Source of the DNA: Pantoea sp. RIT-PI-b
GTDB taxonomy: Bacteria; Pseudomonadota; Gammaproteobacteria; Enterobacterales; Enterobacteriaceae
Assembly (NCBI RefSeq): GCF_001187905.1
Contig: NZ_LGIS01000012.1
Coordinates: forward strand, 434,001-498,000
DNA length: 64,000 nucleotides
Reading direction: 5' to 3'
In this document: one piece after another, positions 9,291 through 18,520 of the stretch
Position numbering within the stretch: position 1 is the first letter of the stretch
How the letters are laid out: each line of letters starts with the position of its first letter
Program-made: the position numbers and the translations under genes
Notes under the pieces: model-generated
What the model was told of the DNA's origin: nothing
What the model saw: only the letters and a program-made list of their open reading frames with translations
Database searches by the model: none

Positions 9291-11186
9291 ATGTTCAAAA
9301 CAACACAATCCCGTTTCACCGCGACGCTGGTCGCCTTTTTTGCCGGGCTAATGCTGATTACCGTGCTGGTGATCAATCAGTTTATCGCCCCGCAGCTCTC
9401 TCATAATGAAAGCCGCCTGGTGCGCTACGAAGTGGACGGCCTGGCCGGACGCATCATCGAGCAGATGAACCGTGTGCAGGCGCAGCAGCGTGCTATCACC
9501 GAAGCGGCTGGCGTGATGGACAGTGCGACCATCGATACCTTGCTGCCCGCCTTAGTCAACCAATATCAGGACAGCAATGTGTTCGGCGGTGGCATCTGGC
9601 CATTACCGAATCGTCGCGATCCGGCGAAAGAGAAAAACAGCTCGTTCTTTGCGCGTAACGCCAGCAATCAGCTGCAGGTCAACACCTACTGGAACTCAGA
9701 CGCCGCCGACAAATACTGGGAACAGTCCTGGTACAAAGATGGCCTGGCCGCCCCAAAAGGTCAGTGCGCCTGGGCGAAAGCCTATCAGGATGCCGCCAGC
9801 CCGCAGCCGCGTACCAACTGCGCCATGGCGATTTATCGCGACGGCACCGCGTGGGGCGTCGCGACGATTGATGTGACGCTGGGCTTCTTCAACCAGCTGG
9901 CAAAACAGATGGGCGAGGCGATTCAGGGCCGCGTACTGATCGTTGAAGCCGATGGCAAAGTGGTTGGCAACGCCGCGCTGGTGGAGGGTGCGCCGAAGCT
10001 GGAAAATCTTGCGGATACGCAATTGCCGATGGCCGCCGCGTTGAAAGGCTTGTTAGCGCAGGCGGGCAGCCAGCCGACACAAACCACCTTTGCAGGGGAA
10101 GATGGTGAACACACGCTGTTCCTGCAGGCGATAGCTGGCAGCCCGTGGTATCTCGCCAGTGATGTGCCCTCCAGTTTGCTGGATGCGCAGACGCATAGCA
10201 TGTTGACGCGTCTGGGTCTGGTGCAGATCCCGCTGGCGGTGATCCTGCTGCTGGTGCTGCTCGGTTTCGTGCGGGCGATGATGAAACGCCTGGCGTTGCT
10301 GCATCGCAACATCGAAGCCTTGTCGACCGGCGGTGCCGATCTGACGCAGCGTCTGCCTGCCAGCAATAGCCCGGAATTCAACGCCGTGGCGCAGAGCTTT
10401 AACCAGTTCATCGCTTATCTGCAGGGGCTGATGCGCCAGGTGGGCGACAGCGCGCTGGCGATCACCTCCGCTTCGCGTGAAATCGCCAGCGGCAACGCCG
10501 ATCTCTCAGCGCGCACGGAGTCGCAGGCCAGTTCGATCGTGGAGACCGCCGCGTCGATGGAAGAGCTGACCGGCACCGTACGGCAGAACGCCGATAACGC
10601 CACGCACGCCAATCAGCTGGCCGACGGCGCTTCACAAGTCGCCGCGCGCGGTACCGAAGTGGTGCGTCAGGTGGTGAGCACCATGGGAGCGATTAACCAA
10701 TCGTCGCGTAAAGTGGTGGATATCATTAGCGTCATCGACAGCATCGCTTTCCAGACCAATATCCTGGCGCTCAATGCGGCGGTAGAAGCCGCACGAGCCG
10801 GTGAGCAGGGCCGCGGATTTGCCGTGGTGGCCTCGGAAGTGCGCAATCTGGCGCAGCGTTCGGCTAACTCGGCGCGTGAAATCAAAAAGCTGATTGAGGA
10901 GTCGGTGGCGAATATCGATACCGGCAGCCAACTGGTGGAGCAGGCCGGGCAAACCATGGATGAGCTGATGCAAGGCGTCAGCAGCGTCACCACGCTGATG
11001 AGTGAAATCATGTCGGCGAGCCGCGAGCAGAGCATGGGTATCGATCAGGTCAACGTGGCGATTACTCAGCTGGATGGCAGCACCCAGCAGAACGCCGCGC
11101 TGGTTGAGCAGGTCTCTGCCGCCGCGCAAGCGATGGAGCAGCAGAGCGTCCAGCTGGAGCAGGTGGTGCAGAGCTTTAAGTTGTAA
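9291..11186 (+). CDS. Methyl-accepting chemotaxis protein with Cache-type sensor
   Basis: Transmembrane chemoreceptor of 631 residues. TM1 is at about 9-31. A periplasmic region of some 270 residues carries double-Cache features (an aromatic-rich [10 protein letters not shown] stretch, then [26 protein letters not shown]). TM2 is at about 303-323, then a HAMP segment, then the signalling hairpin. The conserved tip reads [42 protein letters not shown], as in E. coli Tsr/Tar-class receptors that couple to CheA/CheW. The C-terminus ends SFKL without the NWETF pentapeptide that tethers CheR/CheB, so adaptation would depend on high-abundance receptors. The ligand is unknown. It is monocistronic, with repeats on both sides. 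Confidence 0.93.
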   Translation: MFKTTQSRFTATLVAFFAGLMLITVLVINQFIAPQLSHNESRLVRYEVDGLAGRIIEQMNRVQAQQRAITEAAGVMDSATIDTLLPALVNQYQDSNVFGGGIWPLPNRRDPAKEKNSSFFARNASNQLQVNTYWNSDAADKYWEQSWYKDGLAAPKGQCAWAKAYQDAASPQPRTNCAMAIYRDGTAWGVATIDVTLGFFNQLAKQMGEAIQGRVLIVEADGKVVGNAALVEGAPKLENLADTQLPMAAALKGLLAQAGSQPTQTTFAGEDGEHTLFLQAIAGSPWYLASDVPSSLLDAQTHSMLTRLGLVQIPLAVILLLVLLGFVRAMMKRLALLHRNIEALSTGGADLTQRLPASNSPEFNAVAQSFNQFIAYLQGLMRQVGDSALAITSASREIASGNADLSARTESQASSIVETAASMEELTGTVRQNADNATHANQLADGASQVAARGTEVVRQVVSTMGAINQSSRKVVDIISVIDSIAFQTNILALNAAVEAARAGEQGRGFAVVASEVRNLAQRSANSAREIKKLIEESVANIDTGSQLVEQAGQTMDELMQGVSSVTTLMSEIMSASREQSMGIDQVNVAITQLDGSTQQNAALVEQVSAAAQAMEQQSVQLEQVVQSFKL

Positions 11187-11193
11187 TCGACTC

Positions 11194-11252
11194 GGTCGCC
11201 ATGCATGGCGATGCTACACAATACGGTCGTCATTGATGGCGGCGACCGTATT
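11194..11252. repeat. Palindromic repeat family B, double copy
   Basis: Two partly degenerate units, GGTCGCCATGCATGGCGATG and GGTCGTCATTGATGGCGGCGACC, between the chemoreceptor gene and idi. Confidence 0.65.
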
Positions 11253-11425
11253 ACACACCGCCCGCATCTCCTCTGTTAACCCCTTTTTCCGCCTTTTTGT
11301 GCTGAAATGTCCGCAGGCTGCTACGCTTTACGTTGCCCACGTTAACGCACGGAATATGCGCTATTTCCTCCATTAACGCCGGGGAGGTTGTGTACAATAG
11401 CTGCGAATTTTCCGAAGGAGTTGTC

Positions 11426-11959
11426 ATGTCCGCCATTGAAGTTATTCTCGTCGACCACCTCGATCGCCCTATCGGCCAAATGGAAAAGCTGGAAGTGCAT
11501 GAAAAAGGATTGCTGCATCGTGCGGTGACGGTTTACGTGTTCAATTCGCGCCATGAGGTGCTGCTGCAGCGTCGGGCCAGTGGGAAATATCACTGCGGTG
11601 GGTTATGGAGCAACACCTGCTGCAGTCATCCCTATCCGCAAGAGTCGACCCGTGATGCCGCCGAACGCCGTCTGCGTGAAGAGATGGGCATGAAACTTAC
11701 GCTAACGCCGGTGTTTGAACTCAGCTATAACCTGCCGCTCAGCAACGGTTTAACCGAGCATGAATATGGCCACGTGTTTTTCGCCATCAGCGATGAGCAG
11801 CCGGTACTCAATCCGGAAGAGGCTGATGCGTGGTGTTATCGCTCGATTGCTCAAATTCAGCAGGAGATGGCAGAAAACCCCGAGCAGTTTACGCCGTGGT
11901 TCCTGCACACCTTCCCGCGCATCCCCAATACGCTCGGCGATTTCCGCCTGACCGCATAA
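11426..11959 (+). CDS. idi: Isopentenyl-diphosphate delta-isomerase, type I
   Basis: Interconverts isopentenyl and dimethylallyl diphosphate, balancing the two C5 units for isoprenoids and, in carotenoid-forming relatives, for carotenoids. The 177-residue Nudix-fold enzyme shows the type I hallmarks: the metal and active-site Cys in LWSNTCCSHPYPQE, the Nudix-like RDAAERRLREEMGM helix, and the second acidic cluster LTEHEYGHVFFA. The start at 11426 is fixed by the GAAGGAG ribosome-binding site (11414-11420) and by family length (E. coli 182); the Met at 11333 is rejected. No carotenoid genes lie nearby. It is separated from the convergent MFS gene by a family A repeat. Confidence 0.95.
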   Translation: MSAIEVILVDHLDRPIGQMEKLEVHEKGLLHRAVTVYVFNSRHEVLLQRRASGKYHCGGLWSNTCCSHPYPQESTRDAAERRLREEMGMKLTLTPVFELSYNLPLSNGLTEHEYGHVFFAISDEQPVLNPEEADAWCYRSIAQIQQEMAENPEQFTPWFLHTFPRIPNTLGDFRLTA

Positions 11960-11970
11960 TTGCACACTCC

Positions 11971-12010
11971 GTAGCGGCGCGATTTATCGCGCAATAAATT
12001 GCGCCGCTAC
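11971..12010. repeat. Palindromic repeat family A, short copy
   Basis: A 40-base version, GTAGCGGCGCGATTTATCGC running directly into GCAATAAATTGCGCCGCTAC with no central spacer. It sits between the convergent idi and MFS genes, where its hairpin could end transcription from both sides. Confidence 0.85.
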
Positions 12011-12044
12011 AACACGTGCGCTCGGTGAAGTCAGTGTTTAGGTA

Positions 12045-13511
12045 TCACTGAAAATCTTCCGCATCCACGTCGTAGCCCGACGGCTCCCAGCGAATCGCCA
12101 GCAGCGCCAGCAAGCCAATCAGTGGCGCCAGGAAGATCACCCAGAACACGCCAGTACCAAACGCAGCGACCAGCAGGGGGAAGGCAAACAGCGACACGGT
12201 TGAACTGCCGCGCATCAGCGTCTGGTTGAAGCCAACGCCCACGCCGCGCAGCGAAGCCGGATAGCTCAGCGAAGCAAACGTCATGGTATGCGAGCCGGGA
12301 CCAAAGCCCTGACCAAACAGGAACAGTGCCAGCATGGCAATCGCCACCGCCGCTTGTTCGCCACCTTCCGGACGACCAATCAACGCTAATCCCAGCAGCG
12401 CTACGCACTGACAGGCGTAACCGGCAACCGACATCTTCCACGCACCGAGACGTGGCACCAGCCGCACCGCCAGCAAGCCGCCAACAAACGCAAACAGCAG
12501 ATTAAGCGCCAGCGACACCAGAATTGTGGTCAGCATCGATTGCGCAAAGAAGCTTGAGATGATCACCGGCAGGCCAAACGCCACCGCGTTATAGGCAAAC
12601 GATGAAGCGATTGACGTCACGGTGGCCAGAATAGTGCGGCGGCGATAGACGCCCTGCAGCAGCGCACCGTAGTTGCGCCAGCTGGCTTTGCGTACCGCTT
12701 TCTGCGGTGTCAGATCGGCATCCTCCGCCACCTGCGCGTTGATGTTGTAGGCGTTGCGCAGAATCTCTGCCGCGCCTTTCAGGTTGCCCTGATTGGCGGC
12801 CCAAATCGGCGATTCACTCATGTAGCGGCTGCGAATGGCAATGATCAGCAGCGCGGGCACCGCACCAAAGCCCAGAATTAAACGCCACAGCCAATCGGTG
12901 TGGGTTTCCGGCAGTACCGCATACAGCAGCAGTACCAGCAGATAGGAGATACTGATCGCCGCGTACCACGTCGGACACCACATCGCCACGCTGGCGGCTT
13001 TGTTGCCTTGTCCGCGCAGCTTCGAAAACTCGGCAAGAAACGCCATCGCCACGGGCAAATCGATGCCAACGCCGAGTCCCATCACGAAGCGTGCACCGGC
13101 CAGCACATATTCGTTCGGTGCAAAGGCACAGGCTAATGCCGCTACCACGAAGAAGAACATATCGGCCATAAACACCCGATAGCGGCCAATTTTATCGGTG
13201 AGATAGCCGCCAATTAAGGCACCGACAATCGCGCCAAAGGTGATCGCCGAGGCCACCATGCCGGTGCCGGCAGGCGTGAGCTGGAACTCGCGCGTCACGT
13301 CTTTAATACCAAAGGCTAATGCGCCGAGATCGTAGGCATCAAGAAACACGCCGCCCAGCGCAATGGCGATGACAATGCGCGCGTTGCTGCGCGATTCGTC
13401 GCTGTTATTAACCAAACCGGAAATGTCGGCCGCGCTGCGAATCCATTTGGTCTCACCGGTGGGTGTATTCCCTGCCTGCGCCACGTGCGCCGGAGAAGCT
13501 AAATCGGTCAT
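12045..13511 (-). CDS. MFS transporter, sugar/metabolite:H+ symporter type
   Basis: Inner-membrane major facilitator of 488 residues with twelve predicted helices. Typical motifs are GGYLTDKIGRYRVFMADM (the GxxxDRxGRR-type loop after TM2), RFVMGLGVGIDLPVAMAFLAEF in TM4, and the ESPIWAANQG stretch in the central loop that marks the sugar/metabolite porter group. The N-terminal 45 residues are hydrophilic and cytoplasmic. The substrate is not readable from sequence; related proteins carry organic acids or polyols. It is divergent from osmF, and the shared promoter region holds a TTGGTTATAACCAA palindrome that may be its operator. It interrupts the bglX-osmF neighbourhood known from E. coli. Confidence 0.85.
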   Translation of the reverse strand: MTDLASPAHVAQAGNTPTGETKWIRSAADISGLVNNSDESRSNARIVIAIALGGVFLDAYDLGALAFGIKDVTREFQLTPAGTGMVASAITFGAIVGALIGGYLTDKIGRYRVFMADMFFFVVAALACAFAPNEYVLAGARFVMGLGVGIDLPVAMAFLAEFSKLRGQGNKAASVAMWCPTWYAAISISYLLVLLLYAVLPETHTDWLWRLILGFGAVPALLIIAIRSRYMSESPIWAANQGNLKGAAEILRNAYNINAQVAEDADLTPQKAVRKASWRNYGALLQGVYRRRTILATVTSIASSFAYNAVAFGLPVIISSFFAQSMLTTILVSLALNLLFAFVGGLLAVRLVPRLGAWKMSVAGYACQCVALLGLALIGRPEGGEQAAVAIAMLALFLFGQGFGPGSHTMTFASLSYPASLRGVGVGFNQTLMRGSSTVSLFAFPLLVAAFGTGVFWVIFLAPLIGLLALLAIRWEPSGYDVDAEDFQ

Positions 13512-13582
13512 GATGTTTTGTAATTTATTGTAATGAGTGGGACGGTGAGCATAAGCCGCCGCCTCGGCATTAAAAATTCAAT

Positions 13583-13616
13583 TTGGTTATATGAACTGCG
13601 TTTTGGTTATAACCAA
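13583..13616. promoter_or_regulatory. Palindromic operator candidate between MFS gene and osmF
   Basis: The perfect 14-base palindrome TTGGTTATAACCAA lies at 13603-13616. A second half-site, TTGGTTAT, begins at 13583, 20 bases (two helical turns) upstream. The spacing on one face of the helix suggests dimer binding by a regulator. Which divergent gene it controls is not shown. Confidence 0.45.
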
Positions 13617-13726
13617 CCCGCTATCGATAGCAAAAAAAGCACGAAGTAAGCTGCTTGACCGCGCCCATCGCTATTCGCCAGGCTACGCTTGATAGTCACA
13701 CAATGAAAACAAATGAGGGAAGCGAG

Positions 13727-14635
13727 ATGATAAAGCAGGGTTTATTGGGGATGATGGCGCTCGCCATGAGCGTGGGTGCGGCGCATGCGGCGGATCCGGT
13801 GAAGGTTGGCTCTAAGATTGATACCGAAGGCTCGTTGCTCGGCAATATCATCCTGCAGGTGCTGGATAAACACGGGGTGAAAACGGTTAACAAAATCCAG
13901 CTCGGCACTACGCAGGTGGTGCGCGGCGCGATTACCGCAGGCGAGCTGGATATCTATCCGGAATACACCGGCAACGGCGCCTTCTTCTTCAACGATGAGA
14001 AAGATGCGGCGTGGAAAAATGCTCAGCAGGGCTACGAGAAGGTGAAAAAGCTCGATGCTGACAAAAACCAGCTGGTGTGGTTGACGCCAGCGCCAGCCAA
14101 CAACACGTGGACCATCGCGGTGCGCGGCGACGTGGCGCAGAAGAATAACCTCAATTCACTGGACGATCTCAGTGCATACCTGAAAAAAGGCGGCACTTTC
14201 AAACTGGCGGCATCGGCAGAATTTATCGAACGTAGCGATGCGTTACCGGCGTTTGAAAAAGCTTACAACTTCAAGCTGGAGCAGTCGCAGCTGCTGTCGC
14301 TGGCGGGCGGTGACACCGCGGTGACCATCAAAGCGGCGGCGCAGCAAACCTCCGGCGTGAACGCCGCGATGGCGTACGGCACTGACGGTCCGGTGGCGGC
14401 GCTCGGCCTGCAAACCCTGAGCGATCCGAAAGGCGTGCAGCCGATTTACGCGCCTGCACCGGTGATTCGCGCCAGCGTGCTGAAACAGTATCCTGAGATC
14501 GGTAACTGGCTGCAGCCGGTGTTCAGCAAGCTGGATGAGAAAACCCTGCAACAGCTGAATGCGCAGATTGCGGTCGATGGTCAGGATGCCAGTCAGGTCG
14601 CGAAACAGTGGTTACAGCAGAATAAGTTGCTGTAA
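13727..14635 (+). CDS. osmF: Osmoprotectant ABC transporter substrate-binding protein
   Basis: Periplasmic binding protein for glycine-betaine-type compatible solutes, delivering to the YehW/YehY/YehX importer. It has 302 residues (E. coli OsmF/YehZ 305) and a signal peptide MIKQGLLGMMALAMSVGAAHA cut before ADPVKVGSK. The quaternary-amine-binding (OpuAC) fold shows IDTEGSLLGNIILQVL and LDIYPEYTGNGAFFF. The ATG at 13727 follows GAGGGAAGCGAG, whereas the Met at 13655 would bury the signal peptide, so it is rejected. It is the first gene of a four-gene operon, osmF-yehY-yehX-yehW. E. coli relatives are RpoS- and osmo-induced and have low affinity for betaine. Confidence 0.94.
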   Translation: MIKQGLLGMMALAMSVGAAHAADPVKVGSKIDTEGSLLGNIILQVLDKHGVKTVNKIQLGTTQVVRGAITAGELDIYPEYTGNGAFFFNDEKDAAWKNAQQGYEKVKKLDADKNQLVWLTPAPANNTWTIAVRGDVAQKNNLNSLDDLSAYLKKGGTFKLAASAEFIERSDALPAFEKAYNFKLEQSQLLSLAGGDTAVTIKAAAQQTSGVNAAMAYGTDGPVAALGLQTLSDPKGVQPIYAPAPVIRASVLKQYPEIGNWLQPVFSKLDEKTLQQLNAQIAVDGQDASQVAKQWLQQNKLL

Positions 14636-14638
14636 ACA

Positions 14639-15805
14639 GTGTCGTCGTTGTTATTCAGACCCCGCCAGCAGCCGGTGCTGCTGGTGCTAATCACGCTTAT
14701 CTCGCTGGCGCTGTTTGCCTTGCCGCTGCTGAGCTTCGCCGCTAATCGTCTGGTTTCCGGGCAGCCGCTGTTATTTTGGCAGATAGCGAATAGCGGGTTG
14801 CTGCTGATACCGCTGCTGTGGCTGTGGCAAGGATTATGGTGGCCTGCGCGGCGTATCAGCGCGGTCAGCTTGCTGCTGGCGGCCGACGTCATGCTGGCGT
14901 TGCTTATCTGGCTCGCCGGGCAACAGGCGACGGCGTTGGCGAACAGCGGTAGTCCGCTGGCGCGCACTGCGTTTGGCAGCGGCTTATGGTGCGCCGCGGC
15001 TCTGTCGCTGCTGCTGGCGGCCGAAGCGGTACGGCAAATCACGGCCAGCACACCGTGGCGCATTGTGCTCAACCTGCAAATCTGGCTGTTGCCGCTGCTG
15101 CTGCTACTCAGCGGTCACCTCGATCGTCTCTCGTTATTGAAAGAGTATGCCAACCGCACGGCAGTGTTCGACGCGGCCTTCAACCAGCATCTGTGGCTGC
15201 TCGGCGGTACGCTGTTGCCGACGCTGCTGATCGGCTTGCCGCTCGGCCTGGCGATTGCGCGTCGTCAACGCTGGCAGAACGCTGCGTTTAGCGTGCTGAA
15301 CCTGATTCAAACCGTGCCGTCGGTGGCGCTGTTTGGCTTACTGATTGCGCCGCTGGCCGGTTTGGTCGCGCATTTCCCGGTGCTGGCGCGCTGGGGCATT
15401 AGCGGCATCGGCATTGCACCCGCGCTGATTGCCCTGGTGCTCTATGCGCTGCTGCCGCTGGTGCGCAGCGTGGTGGCCGGTTTGCAGCAGGTGCCGCAGG
15501 AAGTACGCGAAACCGCGCGCGGCATGGGCATGAGTGCGTGGCAGCAGTTCTGGCTGGCCGAGCTGCCGCTGGCGCTGCCGGTGTGGCTTTCTGGCTTGCG
15601 CGTGGTGGTGGTGCAAACCGTTGGCCTGGCGGTGGTCGCCGCCTTGATTGGCGCGGGTGGATTTGGTGCCATTGTTTTTCAGGGATTGCTGAGCAGCGCG
15701 CTCGATCTGGTGCTGCTGGGCGTGATTCCGGTGGTGGCGCTGGCGGTGATTTTTGATGCACTGCTGCGTTTACTGTCGGCACTGCTGGAGAGACGTCATG
15801 ATTGA
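14639..15805 (+). CDS. yehY: Osmoprotectant ABC transporter permease YehY
   Basis: Inner-membrane permease of 388 residues. An extra N-terminal set of hydrophobic segments (residues 12-165) precedes the standard BPD transport domain, the layout that distinguishes YehY from YehW. The EAA-like coupling loop is VPQEVRETARGMGMSAWQQFWLAELPLALPVWLSG. It starts with GTG three bases after the osmF stop and ends 8 bases inside yehX, so translation is probably coupled. Confidence 0.93.
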   Translation: MSSLLFRPRQQPVLLVLITLISLALFALPLLSFAANRLVSGQPLLFWQIANSGLLLIPLLWLWQGLWWPARRISAVSLLLAADVMLALLIWLAGQQATALANSGSPLARTAFGSGLWCAAALSLLLAAEAVRQITASTPWRIVLNLQIWLLPLLLLLSGHLDRLSLLKEYANRTAVFDAAFNQHLWLLGGTLLPTLLIGLPLGLAIARRQRWQNAAFSVLNLIQTVPSVALFGLLIAPLAGLVAHFPVLARWGISGIGIAPALIALVLYALLPLVRSVVAGLQQVPQEVRETARGMGMSAWQQFWLAELPLALPVWLSGLRVVVVQTVGLAVVAALIGAGGFGAIVFQGLLSSALDLVLLGVIPVVALAVIFDALLRLLSALLERRHD

Positions 15806-16733
15806 ATTTCATCAGGTGAGCAAAGTGTTTGCCGGGAAAGAGGCGATACGCAACCTGTCGCTAAAGATTGAGAAGGGCAGTTTTACCGTTCTGATTGGTA
15901 CCTCGGGTTCCGGCAAATCCACCACGCTGAAGATGATCAACCGGCTGGTCGAGCACGACAGCGGTGAAATTCGTTTTGCCGGTGAACCGATTGAGCGCAT
16001 GGATGCCCGCGCGCTGCGCCGCCGCATCGGTTACGCCATTCAGTCGATTGGCCTGTTCCCGCACTGGAACGTGGCGAAAAACATCGGCACCGTGCCGTCG
16101 CTGCTGGGCTGGCCGCAGGCGAGGATCAATCAGCGCGTCGACGAGCTGCTGGCGCTGCTTAATCTTGATAGCCACCTGGTATCGCGCATGCCGCATCAGC
16201 TTTCGGGTGGACAGCAGCAGCGTGTCGGCGTGGCGCGCGCGCTGGCGGCCGATCCGGAACTGCTGCTGATGGATGAACCGTTTGGCGCGCTCGATCCGGT
16301 CAATCGCCTGGCGCTGCAGCACGAGATGCTGCGCATCCAGAAAATGACCGGGCGCACCGTGGTGCTGGTCACGCATGACATCGACGAAGCGCTCACGCTG
16401 GCCGATCAATTGGTGCTGATGGATGGCGGTGAAATTGTGCAGCAGGGCAGGCCGATTGATTTGCTTACGCAGCCGGTGAATGACTTTGCGCGCGAATTCT
16501 TTGGTCGCAGCGAGCTTGGCGTACGTTTGCTGGCACTGGGTCGCGCCGGCAGTGCGGCACGGCGCGGCGAATGGCTCGATGCGGAACCGATCGCCGAATC
16601 ACTCACGCTGCGTGAAGCGCTGTCGCAGTTTATTGCGCGCCGCACCGATAAACTCCCGGTGGTTGATCAGCAGCAACAGCCGCTGGGCGTGCTGCACTTT
16701 AGCGATCTGCTGCGCCAGCAGGAGGCGAGCTGA
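15798..16733 (+). CDS. yehX: Osmoprotectant ABC transporter ATP-binding protein YehX
   Basis: ATPase of 311 residues that drives the Yeh osmoprotectant importer. It shows Walker [11 protein letters not shown], the Q-loop, the signature [17 protein letters not shown], Walker [14 protein letters not shown] and the switch His in [12 protein letters not shown]-terminal region with a single CBS-like segment ([31 protein letters not shown]) is typical of the ProV/OpuA class. The ATG at 15798 overlaps the yehY end by 8 bases and gives the family length; the upstream Met at 15753 is rejected. Confidence 0.95.
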   Translation: MIEFHQVSKVFAGKEAIRNLSLKIEKGSFTVLIGTSGSGKSTTLKMINRLVEHDSGEIRFAGEPIERMDARALRRRIGYAIQSIGLFPHWNVAKNIGTVPSLLGWPQARINQRVDELLALLNLDSHLVSRMPHQLSGGQQQRVGVARALAADPELLLMDEPFGALDPVNRLALQHEMLRIQKMTGRTVVLVTHDIDEALTLADQLVLMDGGEIVQQGRPIDLLTQPVNDFAREFFGRSELGVRLLALGRAGSAARRGEWLDAEPIAESLTLREALSQFIARRTDKLPVVDQQQQPLGVLHFSDLLRQQEAS

Positions 16734-17464
16734 TGCGGCTGTTACGCGATCCACTCTACTGGCTGCTGGCGGCCTTTTTGCTGCTGCTGTGGGGATTGCC
16801 GCACAGCGGCCCGCTGTTTGCGCACTGGTTTCCGCAGCTTGAGCGGCCGCTCTATCAGCAGGAGAGTTTCTGGCGCCTGGCGCTGGCGCATCTGGCGCTG
16901 GTGGTAAGCGGTAGCCTGCTGGCAGTGGTAGTCGGCGTGGGCTGTGCGGTGTTTGCCACGCGGCAGGCCGGGCGCGCGTTTCGTCCATTACTGGAAACGG
17001 TAGCTGCGGCAGGGCAGACGTTTCCGCCGGTGGCGGTGCTGGCGATAGCGGTGCCGGTAATGGGATTTGGCGCGACGCCCGCCATCATGGCGCTGTTTCT
17101 CTACGCGCTGCTGCCGATTCTGCAGGGTACGCTGGCGGGTTTAGATAGCGTGCCGGCCAGCAATCGTGAAATAGCCGTTGGCCTCGGCATGGGACCGTGG
17201 CGGCGTTTATGGCAGATTGAGCTGGCGCTGGCCGCGCCGGTGATCATGGCCGGGGTGCGAACATCGGTGATGATCAGTATTGGTACCGCCACCATTGCGT
17301 CTACCGTGGGCGCAGAAAGCCTCGGCTCGCCGGTGATCATCGGATTGAGCGGTTTTAACACCGCTTATGTCATTCAGGGGGCACTGCTGGTGGCGCTGCT
17401 GGCGTTGATTTGCGATCGTCTGTTAGAGCGGGTGCAACGCAAACTTAGTTGGTATGCACAATAA
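16733..17464 (+). CDS. yehW: Osmoprotectant ABC transporter permease YehW
   Basis: Second permease of the Yeh importer, 243 residues with five or six transmembrane helices. It carries the coupling loop [32 protein letters not shown]. The ATG shares its A with the yehX stop codon. The stop lies 20 bases inside the convergent small gene yohO. Confidence 0.94.
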   Translation: MRLLRDPLYWLLAAFLLLLWGLPHSGPLFAHWFPQLERPLYQQESFWRLALAHLALVVSGSLLAVVVGVGCAVFATRQAGRAFRPLLETVAAAGQTFPPVAVLAIAVPVMGFGATPAIMALFLYALLPILQGTLAGLDSVPASNREIAVGLGMGPWRRLWQIELALAAPVIMAGVRTSVMISIGTATIASTVGAESLGSPVIIGLSGFNTAYVIQGALLVALLALICDRLLERVQRKLSWYAQ

Positions 17465-17552
17465 GGCTGTAGCCGACCAGCATCATGCCGCCCATGCCGC
17501 CAAGCGCCATGATGGCGAACAGGGAACCGATAAGGAGTTTATTCCAGTTCAT
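17445..17552 (-). CDS. yohO: Small membrane protein YohO family, 35 residues
   Basis: Short frame between mlrA and yehW encoding 35 residues, starting [19 protein letters not shown] and continuing with a Gly/Met-rich [14 protein letters not shown] helix. E. coli YohO is also 35 residues, has a MALGGIGGVMLAGY core and sits at the same place between mlrA and yehW, so homology by sequence and position is likely. One transmembrane helix covers most of the protein. The ribosome-binding site is weak (CAGG about 8 bases before ATG). It overlaps the 3' end of the convergent yehW by 20 bases. Function unknown. Confidence 0.8.
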   Translation of the reverse strand: MNWNKLLIGSLFAIMALGGMGGMMLVGYSLIVHTN

Positions 17553-17593
17553 AAGGAGACCTGAGAAAAGAAATTTAGGGCGGCATCATAACG

Positions 17594-17632
17594 CGCACAC
17601 TCCGCCAGGCAAAGGCCGTGTGTGCGATTTTT
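17594..17632 (+). terminator. Likely terminator after the osmF-yehYXW operon
   Basis: Stem CGCACAC at 17594-17600 pairs with GTGTGCG at 17620-17626, with further G-C pairs inside, and is followed on the + strand by ATTTTT. It also lies just beyond the mlrA stop on the minus strand, where it could reduce read-through into yohO. Confidence 0.55.
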
Positions 17633-17634
17633 GC

Positions 17635-18369
17635 TTATGCGGGATCGTGCAGATGAATCGCAAAACCTTGGGCCTGCCAGTGTTCAAACTGCTCTTGCTG
17701 ACGGCGCGTCGGTTTTTTACCGGTCCAGATAAACAGGTTTTGCCCAGGGAACAGTTCAGGACGCGGCATGTCCAGCGGCTCCGCCAGCACATCCATGCGC
17801 CAGCCCTGCTGCGCTAAGCGCCAGGCTTCCAGCCAGATGCGGGTGCGATCTTCCACCGCCCAGCCAATCATCAGTGCATCTTTACCGGCTTTCTTACGCG
17901 CGCCTGCCAGGCAAAACGCCACATAATCGATCAATGCGCCATCCAGCAGGCTGCACATGGTGCGGGCGGTGTTCTGATCTAAGCCCAGACGCTGGCGAAC
18001 CGGCACAAACACATGATCGATTAGCGCATCCACCGGATGTTCCCGGCCAATAGTGGCAATTTTGGTGCGTAATTTAGCCGGGCGCACGTGGCGCAGCACG
18101 CTCATCAACTCTTCCTGCAGTGCCGACCAGCCGTCGTGCACATTGACGGTGGCGCCTTCCAGCAACGCTTTCACTTTGCCAACGGGCACGCCGCTCTCTA
18201 TCCAGCGTTTTATCTCTTCGATACGCTGAACATCTTCATCATCAAATTGCCGATGACCACCTTCGGTGCGCTGCGGCTTTAACAGACCGTAACGTCGCTG
18301 CCATGCGCGAAGCGTTACTGGGTTGATTCCACAGCGTTCGGCTACGTCCCCGATACTGTATAAGGCCAT
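17635..18369 (-). CDS. mlrA: MerR-family regulator MlrA
   Basis: Transcription activator of csgD, and so of curli and cellulose biofilm, in E. coli. The protein has 244 residues (E. coli 243). Its winged-helix MerR head reads [42 protein letters not shown]. The C-terminal domain is the cobalamin-binding-like region that in MlrA lacks the B12-ligand motif and responds to the PdeR/DgcM proteins instead. The ATG at 18369 matches the E. coli start; the Met at 18396 adds nine unmatched residues. A pair of TTGTACA/TGTACAA half-sites lies 54-82 bases upstream. Confidence 0.93.
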   Translation of the reverse strand: MALYSIGDVAERCGINPVTLRAWQRRYGLLKPQRTEGGHRQFDDEDVQRIEEIKRWIESGVPVGKVKALLEGATVNVHDGWSALQEELMSVLRHVRPAKLRTKIATIGREHPVDALIDHVFVPVRQRLGLDQNTARTMCSLLDGALIDYVAFCLAGARKKAGKDALMIGWAVEDRTRIWLEAWRLAQQGWRMDVLAEPLDMPRPELFPGQNLFIWTGKKPTRRQQEQFEHWQAQGFAIHLHDPA

Positions 18370-18422
18370 AAAGTCCTCAAAAATTCTGACCTGCATAACA
18401 ACACCTTAACCCCCACGACTGG

Positions 18423-18451
18423 GTTGTACAACGATTTTTTAGTTGTACAAC
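18423..18451. promoter_or_regulatory. MlrA-type binding site
   Basis: Two copies of the palindrome GTTGTACAAC at 18423-18432 and 18442-18451. The MlrA site reported at E. coli csgD has inverted TTGTACA and TGTACAA halves separated by 12 bases; here the same halves are 13 apart. The site lies between mlrA and the divergent XRE/cupin gene, directly against the -35 box of the latter. Confidence 0.65.
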
Positions 18452-18480
18452 TTGACCTTGTTGAGGATTCGTAGTGTTAT
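18452..18480 (+). promoter_or_regulatory. Sigma70 promoter of XRE/cupin gene
   Basis: TTGACC (18452-18457), a 17-base spacer and TGTTAT (18475-18480), about 40 bases before the ATG at 18521. It abuts the MlrA-like site on one side and a palindrome on the other. Confidence 0.55.
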
Positions 18481-18494
18481 CTCATATATGAGAT
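18479..18494. promoter_or_regulatory. Perfect palindrome, candidate XRE autoregulatory operator
   Basis: ATCTCATATATGAGAT is a perfect 16-base palindrome covering the end of the -10 box and the expected transcription start. That is the usual place for an XRE-type repressor to block its own promoter. Confidence 0.45.
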
Positions 18495-18520
18495 TTAATT
18501 CCCATAATTGAGAGGTGAAG

